From: Candidatus Promineifilum breve
GTDB taxonomy: Bacteria; Chloroflexota; Anaerolineae; Promineifilales; Promineifilaceae
Direction: 5' to 3'
Length of the DNA: 64,000 nucleotides
Assembly: GCF_900066015.1 (NCBI RefSeq)
Contig: NZ_LN890655.1
Coordinates: 3,016,726-3,080,725, forward strand
The translations under genes were made by a program, and so were the position numbers. This document shows, in pieces, positions 52,073 through 60,451 of this stretch. Numbering within the stretch: position 1 is the stretch's first letter; every line of letters starts with the position of its first letter. Under the pieces are notes generated by a model. It searched no databases. It was not told the origin of the DNA and saw only the letters and a program-made list of their open reading frames with translations.

Positions 52073-52967
52073 CCTCGGCCTCGCCGAACAGTTGCGAGAT
52101 CAGGATACCGGCCAACATCAACACGCAGCCCAGGAAGGCACGGCTGGTCAATTGCTCACCCAGCAGCAGCCAACCGGCGAAAACGGCAAAGACGGCTTCC
52201 AGGCTGAGCAGGATGGCCGCGTCGGCCGGGCGTGCGTTGCCCAGGGCCACGACCTGCAAGGTATAGCCGAGGCCCACGGACAGGATGCCGGAGTAGAGAA
52301 TAGGGATCAATGCGGCCCGGAAGTCGGCGATGGCGCTGGTCTCGAAGAGCAGCGCGGCCACGGCGCTGAGAGCGGCGCAGACCATGAATTGCAGAAAGGA
52401 GAGCTTGATGGTGTCGGTCTGGGGCGAGAAATGGCCGAGAACCAGGAAATGGATGGCCCACACGAACGCCCCCACCAGTACCAGCAGGTCGCCCCAGGCC
52501 ATGCCGAACGCGCCCTCGATGGTCAGGAAGTAGAGACCGGCGGCGGCCAGCACCGCCCCAACCCACACGGCGGCCGAAGGGCGATGCCCCACAAGCAACC
52601 CCAGCAGCGGCACGAGCACGACGTAGAGGCTGGTGATGAAGCCGGCCTTGCCCGCCGTGGTGAAGACGATGCCCGCCTGTTGCAGCGTGGCCCCGCCAAA
52701 GAGCAGCAGCCCGACCACCGCGCCGCCGCGCAGCAGCCGCCGGTCGCGCAGCGGGACGACAGCCAGGCCAACCCGTTGCCGCTGGCGGTCGAATAGCCCC
52801 ATCAGCGGCAGCAAGACCAGGCCGCCCAGCAGGAAGCGCACGGCGTTGAAGGCGAACGGGCCGAGGTGGGCCATGCCCGTGCGCTGGGCGACGAAGGAAA
52901 AGCCCCAGATGAAGGCCGCCAGCAACAGGAGCAGATTGGCGCGCAGGCGCGGCGAGAGGGTAGCCAT
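52038..52967 (-). CDS. EamA/DMT family transporter
   Basis: A 309-residue permease with ten helices in two EamA halves: LLLLLAAFIWGFSFVAQR opens the first and GDLLVLVGAFVWAIHFLVLG the second, each with the conserved AFxWG/W pattern. LLSLEAVFAVFAGWLLLGEQ is the typical late-helix motif. The family exports metabolites or takes up small organic solutes; the substrate cannot be predicted. The last eleven residues ([12 protein letters not shown]) derive from a CCCCTGCTC repeat and replace the natural tail. It starts 15 bases after the stop of the upstream alpha/beta hydrolase gene. Confidence 0.9.
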   Translation of the reverse strand: MATLSPRLRANLLLLLAAFIWGFSFVAQRTGMAHLGPFAFNAVRFLLGGLVLLPLMGLFDRQRQRVGLAVVPLRDRRLLRGGAVVGLLLFGGATLQQAGIVFTTAGKAGFITSLYVVLVPLLGLLVGHRPSAAVWVGAVLAAAGLYFLTIEGAFGMAWGDLLVLVGAFVWAIHFLVLGHFSPQTDTIKLSFLQFMVCAALSAVAALLFETSAIADFRAALIPILYSGILSVGLGYTLQVVALGNARPADAAILLSLEAVFAVFAGWLLLGEQLTSRAFLGCVLMLAGILISQLFGEAEAQGSRGAGEQG

Positions 52968-52982
52968 GTGGAGTGTGATTGA

Positions 52983-53849
52983 TCAGGCGGGCGCGGCGAA
53001 GCGTTCCAGCAGGATGGCGTTCACCCGGTCGGCCGCCTCGTGCTGCACCCAATGGGTATTATCGGGCAGCCAAATCAGTTCGCCTTGGGCGCACAGGGCC
53101 GCGCTCTCCTCGGCCATGACGCTGCGCAGGGCAAAATCCTGCCTGCCCCAGATGATCGTCGTCGGCACGTGCACCTGCGGCGGCGGCCAATCCTGGGCCG
53201 CCGCGCGGGGGACGGCGCGATACCAGTTGAGCATGGCCGTCATGGCCCCCGGCTGCGACCAGGCGCGCCGGTAGTGGGCCAGCGCCTCGTCGGTGAACGT
53301 GCCCGGCAGGCTGGTGGCCCGCAAGGTGCGCGCCAGCAGCCGCCAGTTGAAAGCGCGCAGCCCCATTTCCGGCAGCCAGGGCAGTTGAAAGTAGAAGGCG
53401 TAGAGGCTGCGGGCCATCTGGCGGGGGTCACTCATCAGGTGGCGGCGGGAGACGACCGGATGGGGGACGTTGAGGATCGCCAGGTGGCGCAGCCGCTCCG
53501 GGGCCAGCAGGGCCACCGCCCAGGCGACCATCGCCCCCCAATCGTGGCCGGCCAGGTAGACCCGCTCCTGCCCCGTGGCGTCGATCAGGCCGATGACGTC
53601 GGCGGCCAACTTGTCCAGCGTATAGGCGGCGGCGCCGCGCGGCTTGTCGCTGAGATTGTAGCCGCGTTGGTCGGGCAGCCACACGCGGTAACCGGCCGCG
53701 GCCAGCGCCGGAAATTGCGACCGCCAACCGTACCAGAATTCGGGGAAGCCGTGGAGCAGGATGACCACCGGCCCATCGGCCGGCCCGGCCATCACGGTGT
53801 GCAGCGTCAGGCCGTTGGTTTTGATGAAGTGGTGTTCGAGGGGGTACAT
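52983..53849 (-). CDS. Alpha/beta hydrolase, epoxide hydrolase-like
   Basis: A 288-residue soluble hydrolase. The oxyanion motif HGFPEFWYGW, DQRGYNLSDKP and nucleophile elbow AGHDWGAMVAW (Asp nucleophile) place it with epoxide hydrolases and haloalkane dehalogenases. The acid is probably Asp in IIWGRQDFALR and the base His in LPDNTHWVQHE. The cap domain (about 135-215) has Tyr-rich helices (SLYAFYFQLPWLPEMGL, NWYRAVPRA), fitting an epoxide hydrolase, where cap tyrosines polarise the epoxide. Substrate unknown. It sits between an ACGGAT element upstream and the EamA permease downstream. Confidence 0.88.
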   Translation of the reverse strand: MYPLEHHFIKTNGLTLHTVMAGPADGPVVILLHGFPEFWYGWRSQFPALAAAGYRVWLPDQRGYNLSDKPRGAAAYTLDKLAADVIGLIDATGQERVYLAGHDWGAMVAWAVALLAPERLRHLAILNVPHPVVSRRHLMSDPRQMARSLYAFYFQLPWLPEMGLRAFNWRLLARTLRATSLPGTFTDEALAHYRRAWSQPGAMTAMLNWYRAVPRAAAQDWPPPQVHVPTTIIWGRQDFALRSVMAEESAALCAQGELIWLPDNTHWVQHEAADRVNAILLERFAAPA

Positions 53850-53858
53850 GGTCGAGAA

Positions 53859-53960
53859 AGAATTGGCTACGGATTTATACGGAGGAAACGGATTTTATTC
53901 ACCTTGTAGAATCCTATCCGTATTCATCCGTTTCATCCGTCCCTATCCGTAGCCAATTCT
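53859..53960. repeat. AGAATT-N4-ACGGAT terminal-inverted-repeat element
   Basis: AGAATTGGCTACGGAT (53859-53874) pairs perfectly with ATCCGTAGCCAATTCT (53945-53960). The right end abuts the stop codon of mogA (53961). The interior is an imperfect palindrome of ACGGAT words. The 16-base end is identical to that of the element at 26417. Confidence 0.9.
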
Positions 53961-54461
53961 TCATACGTCACGATGGACTTGGCCGCTATCCGGCCGGCCG
54001 GTCAGCAGGTCGAGGGCGTGGGGCAGGACGGGCAGCAGCACGGCCAGATTCTCGCCCACGGCCTTGGGGTTGCCGGGCAGGTTGATGATCAACGTGCCGC
54101 CGCGCAGCCCGGCCACGGCGCGGGAAAGCATGGCGTGGCGGGTCACCTTCAGGCTCTCGGCCCGCAGCGCCTCGGCGATGCCCGGCGCGTCGCGCTCGAT
54201 GACCGCCCGCGTGGCCTCCGGCGTCACGTCGCGCGGCGCGAAGCCCGTGCCGCCGGTGGTCAGGATAAGGTCGAGATTGGCCTCGCACCAGTCGCGCAAC
54301 GTCCGGGCGATGGTCTCCAGATCGTCGGGGATAACGGCCTGCCGTTCGACCCGCCAGGCGGTTTGCTCGCCGAGTATCGCCGCCGCCAGCGGGCCGCTCT
54401 CATCGGCATACGTGCCCGCCGCGGCGCGGTCGCTGACGGTCAGGATGCCCACCCGTCTCAT
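53961..54461 (-). CDS. MogA/MoaB-type molybdopterin adenylyltransferase
   Basis: A 166-residue protein of the MoCF_biosynth family. It opens [23 protein letters not shown], with the active-site DLILTTGGTGFAPRDVTPEAT in the middle, and ends with LIINLPGNPKAVGENLAVLLP. MogA adenylates molybdopterin before molybdate insertion; MoaB homologues are close, so either label is possible. No other molybdenum cofactor gene is in the window. Its ATG overlaps the stop of the PHP-AlbA_2 gene (ATGA, 54458-54461), implying coupled translation and perhaps a functional link that is not obvious. Confidence 0.9.
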   Translation of the reverse strand: MRRVGILTVSDRAAAGTYADESGPLAAAILGEQTAWRVERQAVIPDDLETIARTLRDWCEANLDLILTTGGTGFAPRDVTPEATRAVIERDAPGIAEALRAESLKVTRHAMLSRAVAGLRGGTLIINLPGNPKAVGENLAVLLPVLPHALDLLTGRPDSGQVHRDV

Positions 54462-56299
54462 TCGCGGGCAGCCTCGCCAATCAGGGCCAGCATACTATCG
54501 CTCAGCCCGCCGTCAGTGACGCCGTAATAGATGTGGACGCGGTCGCCCTCGCGCACGGCCAGGTCATAGAGATTCATGTTGCCCTTCTGGCGGCGATTGA
54601 GCACGGCGACGTTGTTGCGCCATTGGGCGGCCGATAGATCGGGCGGGGCCGTCTCCACCTGCGTGATGGCGTAATGCCACAGGCGGCGGGCCGACGAGCG
54701 AGTGACGTTGTTGATCAGATTGCCGTTGCGCAGGTCGCGCAGGGTATGATATTTCACGCCGTCGCGCTCCTCGATTTCCACGTGCTCCACACCGGTGCGC
54801 GGCGGCTCGTAGCCGCTACGGCCATTGGCCTGTTGCGGGCGGGCCGGGCGGTGTTCGCGGGTGGGCGGCGGCTCGGGGGCCACGGCCGCAATCGGTTGCG
54901 CCGGTTGGGCAGTCGGGGCCGCCTCGCGCCGGCTCAGGCCGCCGGCCACCAGCCGCACGATCTCGTCGCGCACGGCCAGCGTCGTCTCGGCCTCGTCGCG
55001 CACGTAGAACAGGTTATTGTCGATGGCATAGGGCACGTCGGGGCCGGGCTGGACGGCGATGCGCACGACGGTCGTGCCCGCCGTGGGCAGGCTGTCGATG
55101 ACCACCTGCGGTTGGGGGCTGAAGCGTTTGGCGATGGTGCCGCGCAACGCCTCGATGGCCTTCTGCGGCTCGCGCACCCCTTCCGGCTTAGCCTTGGGGT
55201 CGGCCGGCAGCCCGACGTAGATCGTGCCGCCGTTGGTGTTGGCCATGGCGCAGATGTCGTGCAGAACGTTATCGAGATGGCCGCCGCGCTGATTGATCGT
55301 CGGATGGAACGATTGCACCAGCGATTCGCCTTCCTCCCGGGCCAGTTGGACGAAATCGATGGCCTTGGCCGAGCCGCGATAGGGGCGGGTCAGCGAGTGG
55401 TCGTTGCCGCGCAGCACGCGGGCCAGCGCCTCGAACGACACCTCTTCCAGCAAGACTTCCGTCACCCGGTCGCCCACGCCCAGATAGGGCGAGCTGGTCG
55501 ACTCACGGATGAGGCGGTGGGCGTCGGAACCCTGGATGCAGCGCATCGGCCGCGGGTATTCGGGCTTGGAGCCGTCGAAGAAGCGGCGCGTGGTCTGGTT
55601 GCCGCGCTTCTCCAGGTCGGTCACTTCCAGCGCGTGGAGATTGGCGTCCTGGGTATAGGCGATGCGCGTCTGGCCGCCGAAGTCGATGCCGCGCAGCATG
55701 ACGCCGTTGCCGGAGTTGGCGTGGGCGGCGATGACGATGCCGCCGGCCTCATTGATCACGTGGTAGGCGGTCAGCACGTCGGACGTGGCTCCCACGGTCT
55801 GGCCGCCGATGCGCAACGAGGTGGGCGGCACGCGCAACGTCAGCAACAGATGCTCCAGATAGCTGACCGGCGTCTCCGGCGGGAAAATTCCCAGAATGTG
55901 GAAGCCGAAAGTGGCGGTGAACTCGAAGCCGGGCAGGACGAGCAGCTTGTCGAGCACGCGGCGGTAGTCGTCCAGCAGGCGCTGCTCGGTGGGGTCGATG
56001 CGACCGCGGCTCTCCAGCCACAGCAGCTGCTCGACCTCTTTCTGCATGGCGGCATAGCCGGCGACCGTGTTGTGGTCGGTGATGGCGATAATGTCCAGCC
56101 CGCGCGCGGCGGCCTGGCGTAAAATGTCGAGATAGCTGACGCGCGGTTCCTGGTAATCGTTGGAACCGGGCGTGTGTAAATGCAGGTCCATCCGCCGCCA
56201 TTGCGGCGTAGGCCGTTTGGGCTTCGGGGCCTGTCTGGGTGTCGAGGTCGAAGCCCCGGCGGGCCGGCCGCGTCGGGCCGGGCCTTGATCTTGTATCAT
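54458..56299 (-). CDS. PHP phosphoesterase fused to AlbA_2 (Schlafen-like) domain
   Basis: A 613-residue protein. A basic, Pro-rich leader (1-34) is followed by a PHP domain (about 36-320) with metal motifs [10 protein letters not shown] (His40, His42), IAITDHNTV (Asp75, His76), [25 protein letters not shown] and CIQGSDAHR. Residues about 335-465 resemble the AlbA_2 divergent ATP/nucleic-acid binding domain of Schlafen-like proteins: [25 protein letters not shown], and the late [15 protein letters not shown] Pro/Ala linker leads to a C-terminal domain (about 510-613, [20 protein letters not shown]) that I do not recognise. ATG 56299 was chosen for AGGAG upstream; the frame extends further without support. 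A nucleic-acid-directed phosphoesterase is my inference. Confidence 0.8.
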   Translation of the reverse strand: MIQDQGPARRGRPAGASTSTPRQAPKPKRPTPQWRRMDLHLHTPGSNDYQEPRVSYLDILRQAAARGLDIIAITDHNTVAGYAAMQKEVEQLLWLESRGRIDPTEQRLLDDYRRVLDKLLVLPGFEFTATFGFHILGIFPPETPVSYLEHLLLTLRVPPTSLRIGGQTVGATSDVLTAYHVINEAGGIVIAAHANSGNGVMLRGIDFGGQTRIAYTQDANLHALEVTDLEKRGNQTTRRFFDGSKPEYPRPMRCIQGSDAHRLIRESTSSPYLGVGDRVTEVLLEEVSFEALARVLRGNDHSLTRPYRGSAKAIDFVQLAREEGESLVQSFHPTINQRGGHLDNVLHDICAMANTNGGTIYVGLPADPKAKPEGVREPQKAIEALRGTIAKRFSPQPQVVIDSLPTAGTTVVRIAVQPGPDVPYAIDNNLFYVRDEAETTLAVRDEIVRLVAGGLSRREAAPTAQPAQPIAAVAPEPPPTREHRPARPQQANGRSGYEPPRTGVEHVEIEERDGVKYHTLRDLRNGNLINNVTRSSARRLWHYAITQVETAPPDLSAAQWRNNVAVLNRRQKGNMNLYDLAVREGDRVHIYYGVTDGGLSDSMLALIGEAARE

Positions 56300-56318
56300 G
56301 CGTATTGCTCCTGAGGAT

Positions 56319-56573
56319 TTATTTTTTATCACCCAGAGCCGCAATTGCCCGCACCAGACCAAAAATCGTCACGCCGACCTTGATCGCGTCGCCGGTGGTA
56401 ATGGCCGGGGGGCCGCCGCGCGTTTCGCGCGCCGTGCGCACCAGCAGCCACGACGTCACCAGGCCGATAACGGCCCCAATGAGGCCGCCGCCCAGCAATA
56501 CTTTCGTCTGCCAGTTTTCGCCGCGATCGATGGAAGCGATCTCGTGGTTCATGGTCTTGTCAATTGTGTTCAT
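56319..56573 (-). CDS. Small membrane protein of unknown function
   Basis: An 84-residue protein with a polar N-terminus (1-22), one clear membrane helix (about 25-46, VLLGGGLIGAVIGLVTSWLL), a short basic loop RTARETRGG and a second weaker hydrophobic stretch (about 63-80). It lies two bases after the stop of the gene upstream and 19 bases before the PHP-AlbA_2 start, so it belongs to the same operon. Not recognised. Confidence 0.65.
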   Translation of the reverse strand: MNTIDKTMNHEIASIDRGENWQTKVLLGGGLIGAVIGLVTSWLLVRTARETRGGPPAITTGDAIKVGVTIFGLVRAIAALGDKK

Positions 56574-56575
56574 GC

Positions 56576-57118
56576 TCAGCTACTCCGTCTGAAATTCTCT
56601 CTGATCTCGCGCAGCCCGGTCGACAGGTAGGCGGCCCGGGCGTGCAGCCCGATAAGCGGCCGGCGCAGGCGGGCCGTCACATTGACCGCGCCGTCCTCCA
56701 CGTTGTCGAGCAAATGATCCAGTTGCCACAGCCAGGTCTGAAACCGCCCCCGGTAGGCCATGGGGCCAAATTCCGGGAAATTCTTGCGGCGCTGGCGACG
56801 GTTAACCGTCAGGGCCAGCCAGGCAATGGGCAGGATGCTCATCAGGACGATGATCGGGAGCGAGAACAGAATGATGGTCAGAGCCGACAGACCACTCACC
56901 AGCGCCGCAACCCGCGGGGACGGGGCGGCAAATGCCAGGACGAAGAGCAAGACGAACAGGGCCACAACGAGCAGCGCGGCAAAAATAATCGGCGCGTAAA
57001 CGTTGCGCCGTAAATAGCGGCGGCGGGTCTCGTCGCGGGCCAGTTGTTCGACTGTGGGGCGATAGGTCGTCCGGGAATGGTTAAAGGGGGTGGCCGGTCG
57101 GGTATTGTCTGAACTCAT
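56576..57118 (-). CDS. Two-helix membrane protein of unknown function
   Basis: A 180-residue protein. The polar N-terminus (1-42, basic RDETRRRYLRRNVY just before the helix) is followed by two long membrane helices (about 43-66 and 72-106) and a cytoplasmic, amphipathic C-terminal domain (110-180) with NRRQRRKNFPEFGPMAYRGR. First gene of the operon that continues with the 84-residue protein, the PHP-AlbA_2 protein and MogA. The function is unknown; a membrane platform for the PHP-AlbA_2 protein is possible but only inferred from order. Confidence 0.65.
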   Translation of the reverse strand: MSSDNTRPATPFNHSRTTYRPTVEQLARDETRRRYLRRNVYAPIIFAALLVVALFVLLFVLAFAAPSPRVAALVSGLSALTIILFSLPIIVLMSILPIAWLALTVNRRQRRKNFPEFGPMAYRGRFQTWLWQLDHLLDNVEDGAVNVTARLRRPLIGLHARAAYLSTGLREIRENFRRSS

Positions 57119-57169
57119 GGGTGAATAAGAATCCTAATGCGAGGATTATAGCACAAAAGAGGACGGCTG

Positions 57170-57312
57170 ACGACCCGCTCGTCCGCGAGCGCCGACCACC
57201 GACCACACGAAGGCGCAAAGAAGAATATGATCCGCAGATTACGCAGATTACGCAGATTTAAGAATTTTCTCTTAAAAATCTGCGAAATCTGCGTAATCTG
57301 CGGATAACTCCT
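57170..57312. repeat. GACCACC units next to an ATCCGCAGATT palindromic element
   Basis: GCTCGTCCGCGAGC and GACCACCGACCACAC (57178-57208) precede a palindrome from ATCCGCAG (57230) to CTGCGGAT (57305) built of CAGATT words, sister of 48087-48159. Its right end lies nine bases from the stop of the F420 oxidoreductase. Confidence 0.85.
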
Positions 57313-57313
57313 C

Positions 57314-58315
57314 TTATCCCTGATAGCCGTCGCTGAAGATGTCGATCATGAGCTTGGGGTCGCCCAGGGGATAGAGGATGGGGCAGGTCGCGCCGCTGGC
57401 GATGTATTCGCGCACCTTGGCTTTGACCTCGGCCGGCGAGCCGCTGGCCGTGCACAGTTGCACCACGTCGTCGGGCACCAGGTGCATGGCCCCTTCGATC
57501 TCCTCTTCGGTGGCCGGCCAGGTGAGCACCTGATGGATCTCGTCCAGCAACTCCTGGCTGACGCCGCTGGCCTTCATCAGGTGCGGCTGCTGGCCCAGAT
57601 ATTGGGTCATCATCTTGCGGGCCATGTTCAGGGCGTGGGCGCGGTCGTTATCGACGGAGCAGATGACCAGTTGCGGCCGATCGATGGCGTCGATGGTGCG
57701 GCCGGCCTTCTTCGCCCCCGCCTCCAGCGCGTCCATCGCCTCGGCGTTGTACTTGGGGTTGACCAGATAATTGAGACACACGCCGTCGGCGATCTCCCCG
57801 GCCATCTCCATCATCTTCATGCCCGTCGCGCCGATGTAGATGGGCACGTTGCGCGCCGTCTTGCGGCCGTGCACCACGTCGAGCTGGATGCCGTCCACGT
57901 GGTGGAACTCGCCGTGGAAGGTGACGTTCTCCATCGCCAGCAGGCGGCGCAGCACTTCAATCGTCTCGCGCATCGCCAGCAGCGGCTTGCGGCGGTCGAT
58001 GCCCACCTTCTGGGCCAGCGGATCCCACCACGCGCCGATGCCGCAGATGATGCGGTCGGGGGCCAGGTCGTCGAGCGTCAGGAAGGTGGCCGCCAGCAGG
58101 CCGATGTTGCGCGTCCAGTTATTGATGACGCCGCTGGCGATCTTGATGCGGCTGGTGACGGCCCCGAAGGCGGCCATAGGCACGATGGCATCGCGCACCA
58201 GCCGGCTTTCGGCCTGCCACACCGCCTCGAACCCTTTGGCCTCGGCGTATTGGGCCAGTTCCATGCCTTCCTGCAACGAGTGGGCGTCTTGTAGATAGAG
58301 GGCTAGGCGATCCAT
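57314..58315 (-). CDS. LLM-class F420-dependent oxidoreductase
   Basis: A 333-residue luciferase-like (beta/alpha)8-barrel oxidoreductase. The opening [80 protein letters not shown] and [20 protein letters not shown] match F420-dependent enzymes of the methylene-tetrahydromethanopterin reductase-like group. It would transfer hydride between F420 and an organic substrate, unknown here. ATG 58315 has AGGAG seven bases upstream; the longer frame to 58402 runs through a CCCCTGCTC repeat and was rejected. The F420 biosynthesis gene cofC lies just upstream on the same strand, supporting F420 use. Confidence 0.9.
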   Translation of the reverse strand: MDRLALYLQDAHSLQEGMELAQYAEAKGFEAVWQAESRLVRDAIVPMAAFGAVTSRIKIASGVINNWTRNIGLLAATFLTLDDLAPDRIICGIGAWWDPLAQKVGIDRRKPLLAMRETIEVLRRLLAMENVTFHGEFHHVDGIQLDVVHGRKTARNVPIYIGATGMKMMEMAGEIADGVCLNYLVNPKYNAEAMDALEAGAKKAGRTIDAIDRPQLVICSVDNDRAHALNMARKMMTQYLGQQPHLMKASGVSQELLDEIHQVLTWPATEEEIEGAMHLVPDDVVQLCTASGSPAEVKAKVREYIASGATCPILYPLGDPKLMIDIFSDGYQG

Positions 58316-58344
58316 GTGTTTCTCCTTATGTGGTGGTGTTGGTG

Positions 58345-58531
58345 GGGGAGCAGGGGGGCAGGGGAGCAGGGGGGCAGGGGGGCGGGGGAGATTTTGCTCC
58401 AATGGCCCTGTTCTGTTGCTAAACTTACTACGGTTTCCGGTTCAACTGTCATTGGCTGCACCTGTATATCTTGACGGCGATGAGTGGGAGAATCATCTCC
58501 CCTGCTCCCCTGCTCCCTTTCTCCCCTGCTC
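58345..58531. repeat. Paired CCCCTGCTC / GGGGAGCAGG repeats
   Basis: GGGGGAGCAGGGGGGCAGGG (from 58347 to 58390) and the inverse CCCCTGCTCCCCTGCTCCC (from 58499) lie about 110 bases apart and can pair. They fill the gap between cofC and the F420 oxidoreductase; nothing else is seen in the gap. Confidence 0.85.
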
Positions 58532-59146
58532 TTAGCCGGTACCCACCAATTCGCCGCAAAAAACCCGCCAATCCGCCTCCGTATCCAGGTCGAAGCGCAA
58601 ACCGGGGGCATTGACGACGTAGGTGGAGCGTCCCCGCTCCACCGCCTCGGCCAGATGCGCCCCATAGCTGCCGGGACCATACCGAAACGTGAAATCCCCG
58701 GGCGGAGCCAGCAGCAAAGCGTTGGTACCTGCCTCATCCTCGTCGCCGGTCACGGCCAGCAGCGGCCGGTCGACCGCGGCCAACGGTCGCAGCATCTGCT
58801 CGATGTCGGCCACGCGGGCGAAGGGCAGGTCGGCGGGCAGGAAGAGGACGGCCGTCGCTCCCTGGTCGGCGGCATGGGTCGCGCCGTGGCTGACGGCGGC
58901 GTTCAGCCCCAGCGGTTCACCCTCGATCAGCACGGCCGCGCCATATTTCTCGGCCAGGGCCAGCACCGAGCGGTCGCCGCTGACGACCAGCACGTGGTCG
59001 ATGCCCGGCGTCTCGTTCAGCACGGCCAGCAGCTCATCCAGGAACGAGTGGATCAGGTCGGCCCGCGCGGCGGCCGAGAGCAGGTGGGCCAGGCGGCGCT
59101 TGCTGTCGTGGAGGGGTTTGACGGGGATAATGGCCCAGGTGGTCAT
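58532..59146 (-). CDS. cofC: 2-phospho-L-lactate (or PEP) guanylyltransferase CofC/FbiD
   Basis: A 204-residue nucleotidyltransferase-fold enzyme. It activates 2-phospho-L-lactate, or phosphoenolpyruvate in many bacteria, with GTP in coenzyme F420 synthesis. Visible motifs: IIPVKPLHDSKRRLAHLL (start), VLVVSGD, LGLNAAVSHGA, the metal-binding LFLPADLPFARVADIEQ, DEDEAGTNALLLAPP and FRYGPGSYGAHLAEA. Length matches the family. It precedes a predicted F420-dependent oxidoreductase on the same strand. The other F420 genes (cofD, cofE, cofG/H) are not in the window. Confidence 0.92.
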   Translation of the reverse strand: MTTWAIIPVKPLHDSKRRLAHLLSAAARADLIHSFLDELLAVLNETPGIDHVLVVSGDRSVLALAEKYGAAVLIEGEPLGLNAAVSHGATHAADQGATAVLFLPADLPFARVADIEQMLRPLAAVDRPLLAVTGDEDEAGTNALLLAPPGDFTFRYGPGSYGAHLAEAVERGRSTYVVNAPGLRFDLDTEADWRVFCGELVGTG

Positions 59147-59196
59147 GGTGATTGCCGGCCATTATACCCCATCTGAATCGTGGTGTGTTCAATTGT

Positions 59197-60155
59197 TTAG
59201 ACCAAGGCGATGAACACTGCGCCCGTCTTACGTCCTGTCTCCACGTAGCGGTGGGCCGCGACGACCTCCTCCAGCGGGTAGCTGCGGTCGATCACTGAGG
59301 GATCGTCCCGACGGCGTAAAGCTCCGTCAGAAAGAGTAAATTCTCGCGGCGCTGTTTCAGACCCGTGGCGGCGAACACCGCCTTCTTGTCGCCGACCAAC
59401 GTGCGAGCCATTTGCAGGATGATGTTGAGTGATGGAACCGTGGTCATGTAGATGCCACCCGGCTTGAGCGCGCCGGCGCAACGCGCGAACGAACTCTTGC
59501 CCACCGCGTCGAAGATAACGTCGTAGGTCTTGCCGTTGCGGGTGAAATCCTGGCGGGCGTAGTCGATGACTTGGTCGGCACCTATGGACTCGACCAGCCG
59601 CGCATTAGGCCCACTGCACACGCCGGTCACGACCGCCCCATAATACTTCGCCAGTTGCACGGCATAGGCACCGACCGAGCCGGAAGCGCCGTTGATGAGG
59701 ATCGACTGCCCCGGCTGGAGCCGGGCGTGATCGCGGAGGAAGACCAGGGATGTCAGACCGCCGTCAGTCAGATGGACGGCATCGCCAAAGGTCATGTTGG
59801 CCGGTTTGTGGGCCACCAGCCCGTCCTCAGCCAGACACTTATATTCCGCATAAGCGCCGAAGTCGGTGCCGGTCGCGCCCAGCACTGCGTCGCCGGGCTT
59901 GAATGAGTTGACCGCCGGGCCGACCGCCTCAACGACGCCGGCCAATTCGGTACCGGGAAAGTACTTTGGCCGCAGCAGACCAGTGAATAAACGAAACACG
60001 AACGGATCTCCGCTGCGAAAGGCGACATCCGATGGCGTTACCGCCGTGGCATGGACGCGGATCAGCAGCTCGTTATCTTTGGGAGTGGGCTTGGCGGCGT
60101 CAACCAGGCGCAGAACATCAGGCGTCCCATAACGGACACATTGGACGGATTTCAT
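59197..60155 (-). pseudogene. Frameshifted NAD(P)-dependent quinone oxidoreductase-like protein
   Basis: An MDR-family reductase without zinc ligands: GTELAGVVEAVGPAVNSFKPGD, the Rossmann loop LINGASGSVGAYAVQLAKYYGA, SIGADQVIDYARQDF and GKTYDVIFDAVGKSSF. The first frame (60155 to 59292) ends prematurely after LYAVGTIPQ. The missing family C-terminus, SVIDRSYPLEEVVAAHRYVETGRKTGAVFIALV in two stretches, continues in another frame to TAA 59197. The switch lies at about 59298-59302 and needs one extra base there, so a one-base deletion (or a sequencing error) has split a gene of about 319 codons. Otherwise the sequence is well preserved, so the change is recent or an artefact. Confidence 0.85.
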
Positions 60156-60219
60156 TTGTTTTCTCCTTAGCGTTGGTTATCTTGAAATGGAATGGTGTTT
60201 ACTCGCGATTATCGTTGCG

Positions 60220-60450
60220 TCACTTCATGGCATCAGCCTCAGAGTTGTAGATGAATACTTCTTCCAGCGGCGCGTCGAAAGCGTGGGCGATACGGAAAGC
60301 TACTAACAGGGTAGGAGCATACTTGGCGCTCTCGATGGCGACGATGGTTTGCCGTGTGACGCCCACCTTGTCGGCCAATTCCTTCTGGGTCATTTCGCCG
60401 TGGAAGAAGCGCAACTTGCGGATGTTGTTGCTGATGGGCTGAGTGTTCAT
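60220..60450 (-). CDS. XRE-family HTH regulator
   Basis: A 76-residue Cro/CI-type DNA-binding protein: NIRKLRFFHGEMTQKELADK, VGVTRQTIVAIESAKYAPTL and AFRIAHAFDAPLEEVF match the YozG-like group of small regulators that accompany membrane proteins. Dimer-binding to a palindromic site is expected; a perfect GTCTGT-N4-ACAGAC lies just upstream of its partner gene. The gene starts one base after the stop of the membrane protein, so the pair is one transcript and probably autoregulated. Signal unknown. Confidence 0.93.
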   Translation of the reverse strand: MNTQPISNNIRKLRFFHGEMTQKELADKVGVTRQTIVAIESAKYAPTLLVAFRIAHAFDAPLEEVFIYNSEADAMK

Positions 60451-60451
60451 C

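Noticed and set aside
54674-56122. 482-codon + strand open frame opposite the PHP-AlbA_2 gene
   Set aside because: The minus frame has all PHP metal motifs; the + frame is a codon-bias shadow.
57314-58402. 362-residue version of the F420 oxidoreductase
   Set aside because: The extra N-terminal residues are Pro-rich translation of a CCCCTGCTC repeat; the ATG at 58315 has a proper ribosome binding site and family start.
59292-60155. Intact 287-residue oxidoreductase
   Set aside because: The conserved C-terminal strand and helix are missing in this frame and found right after it in another frame, so the gene is frameshifted.
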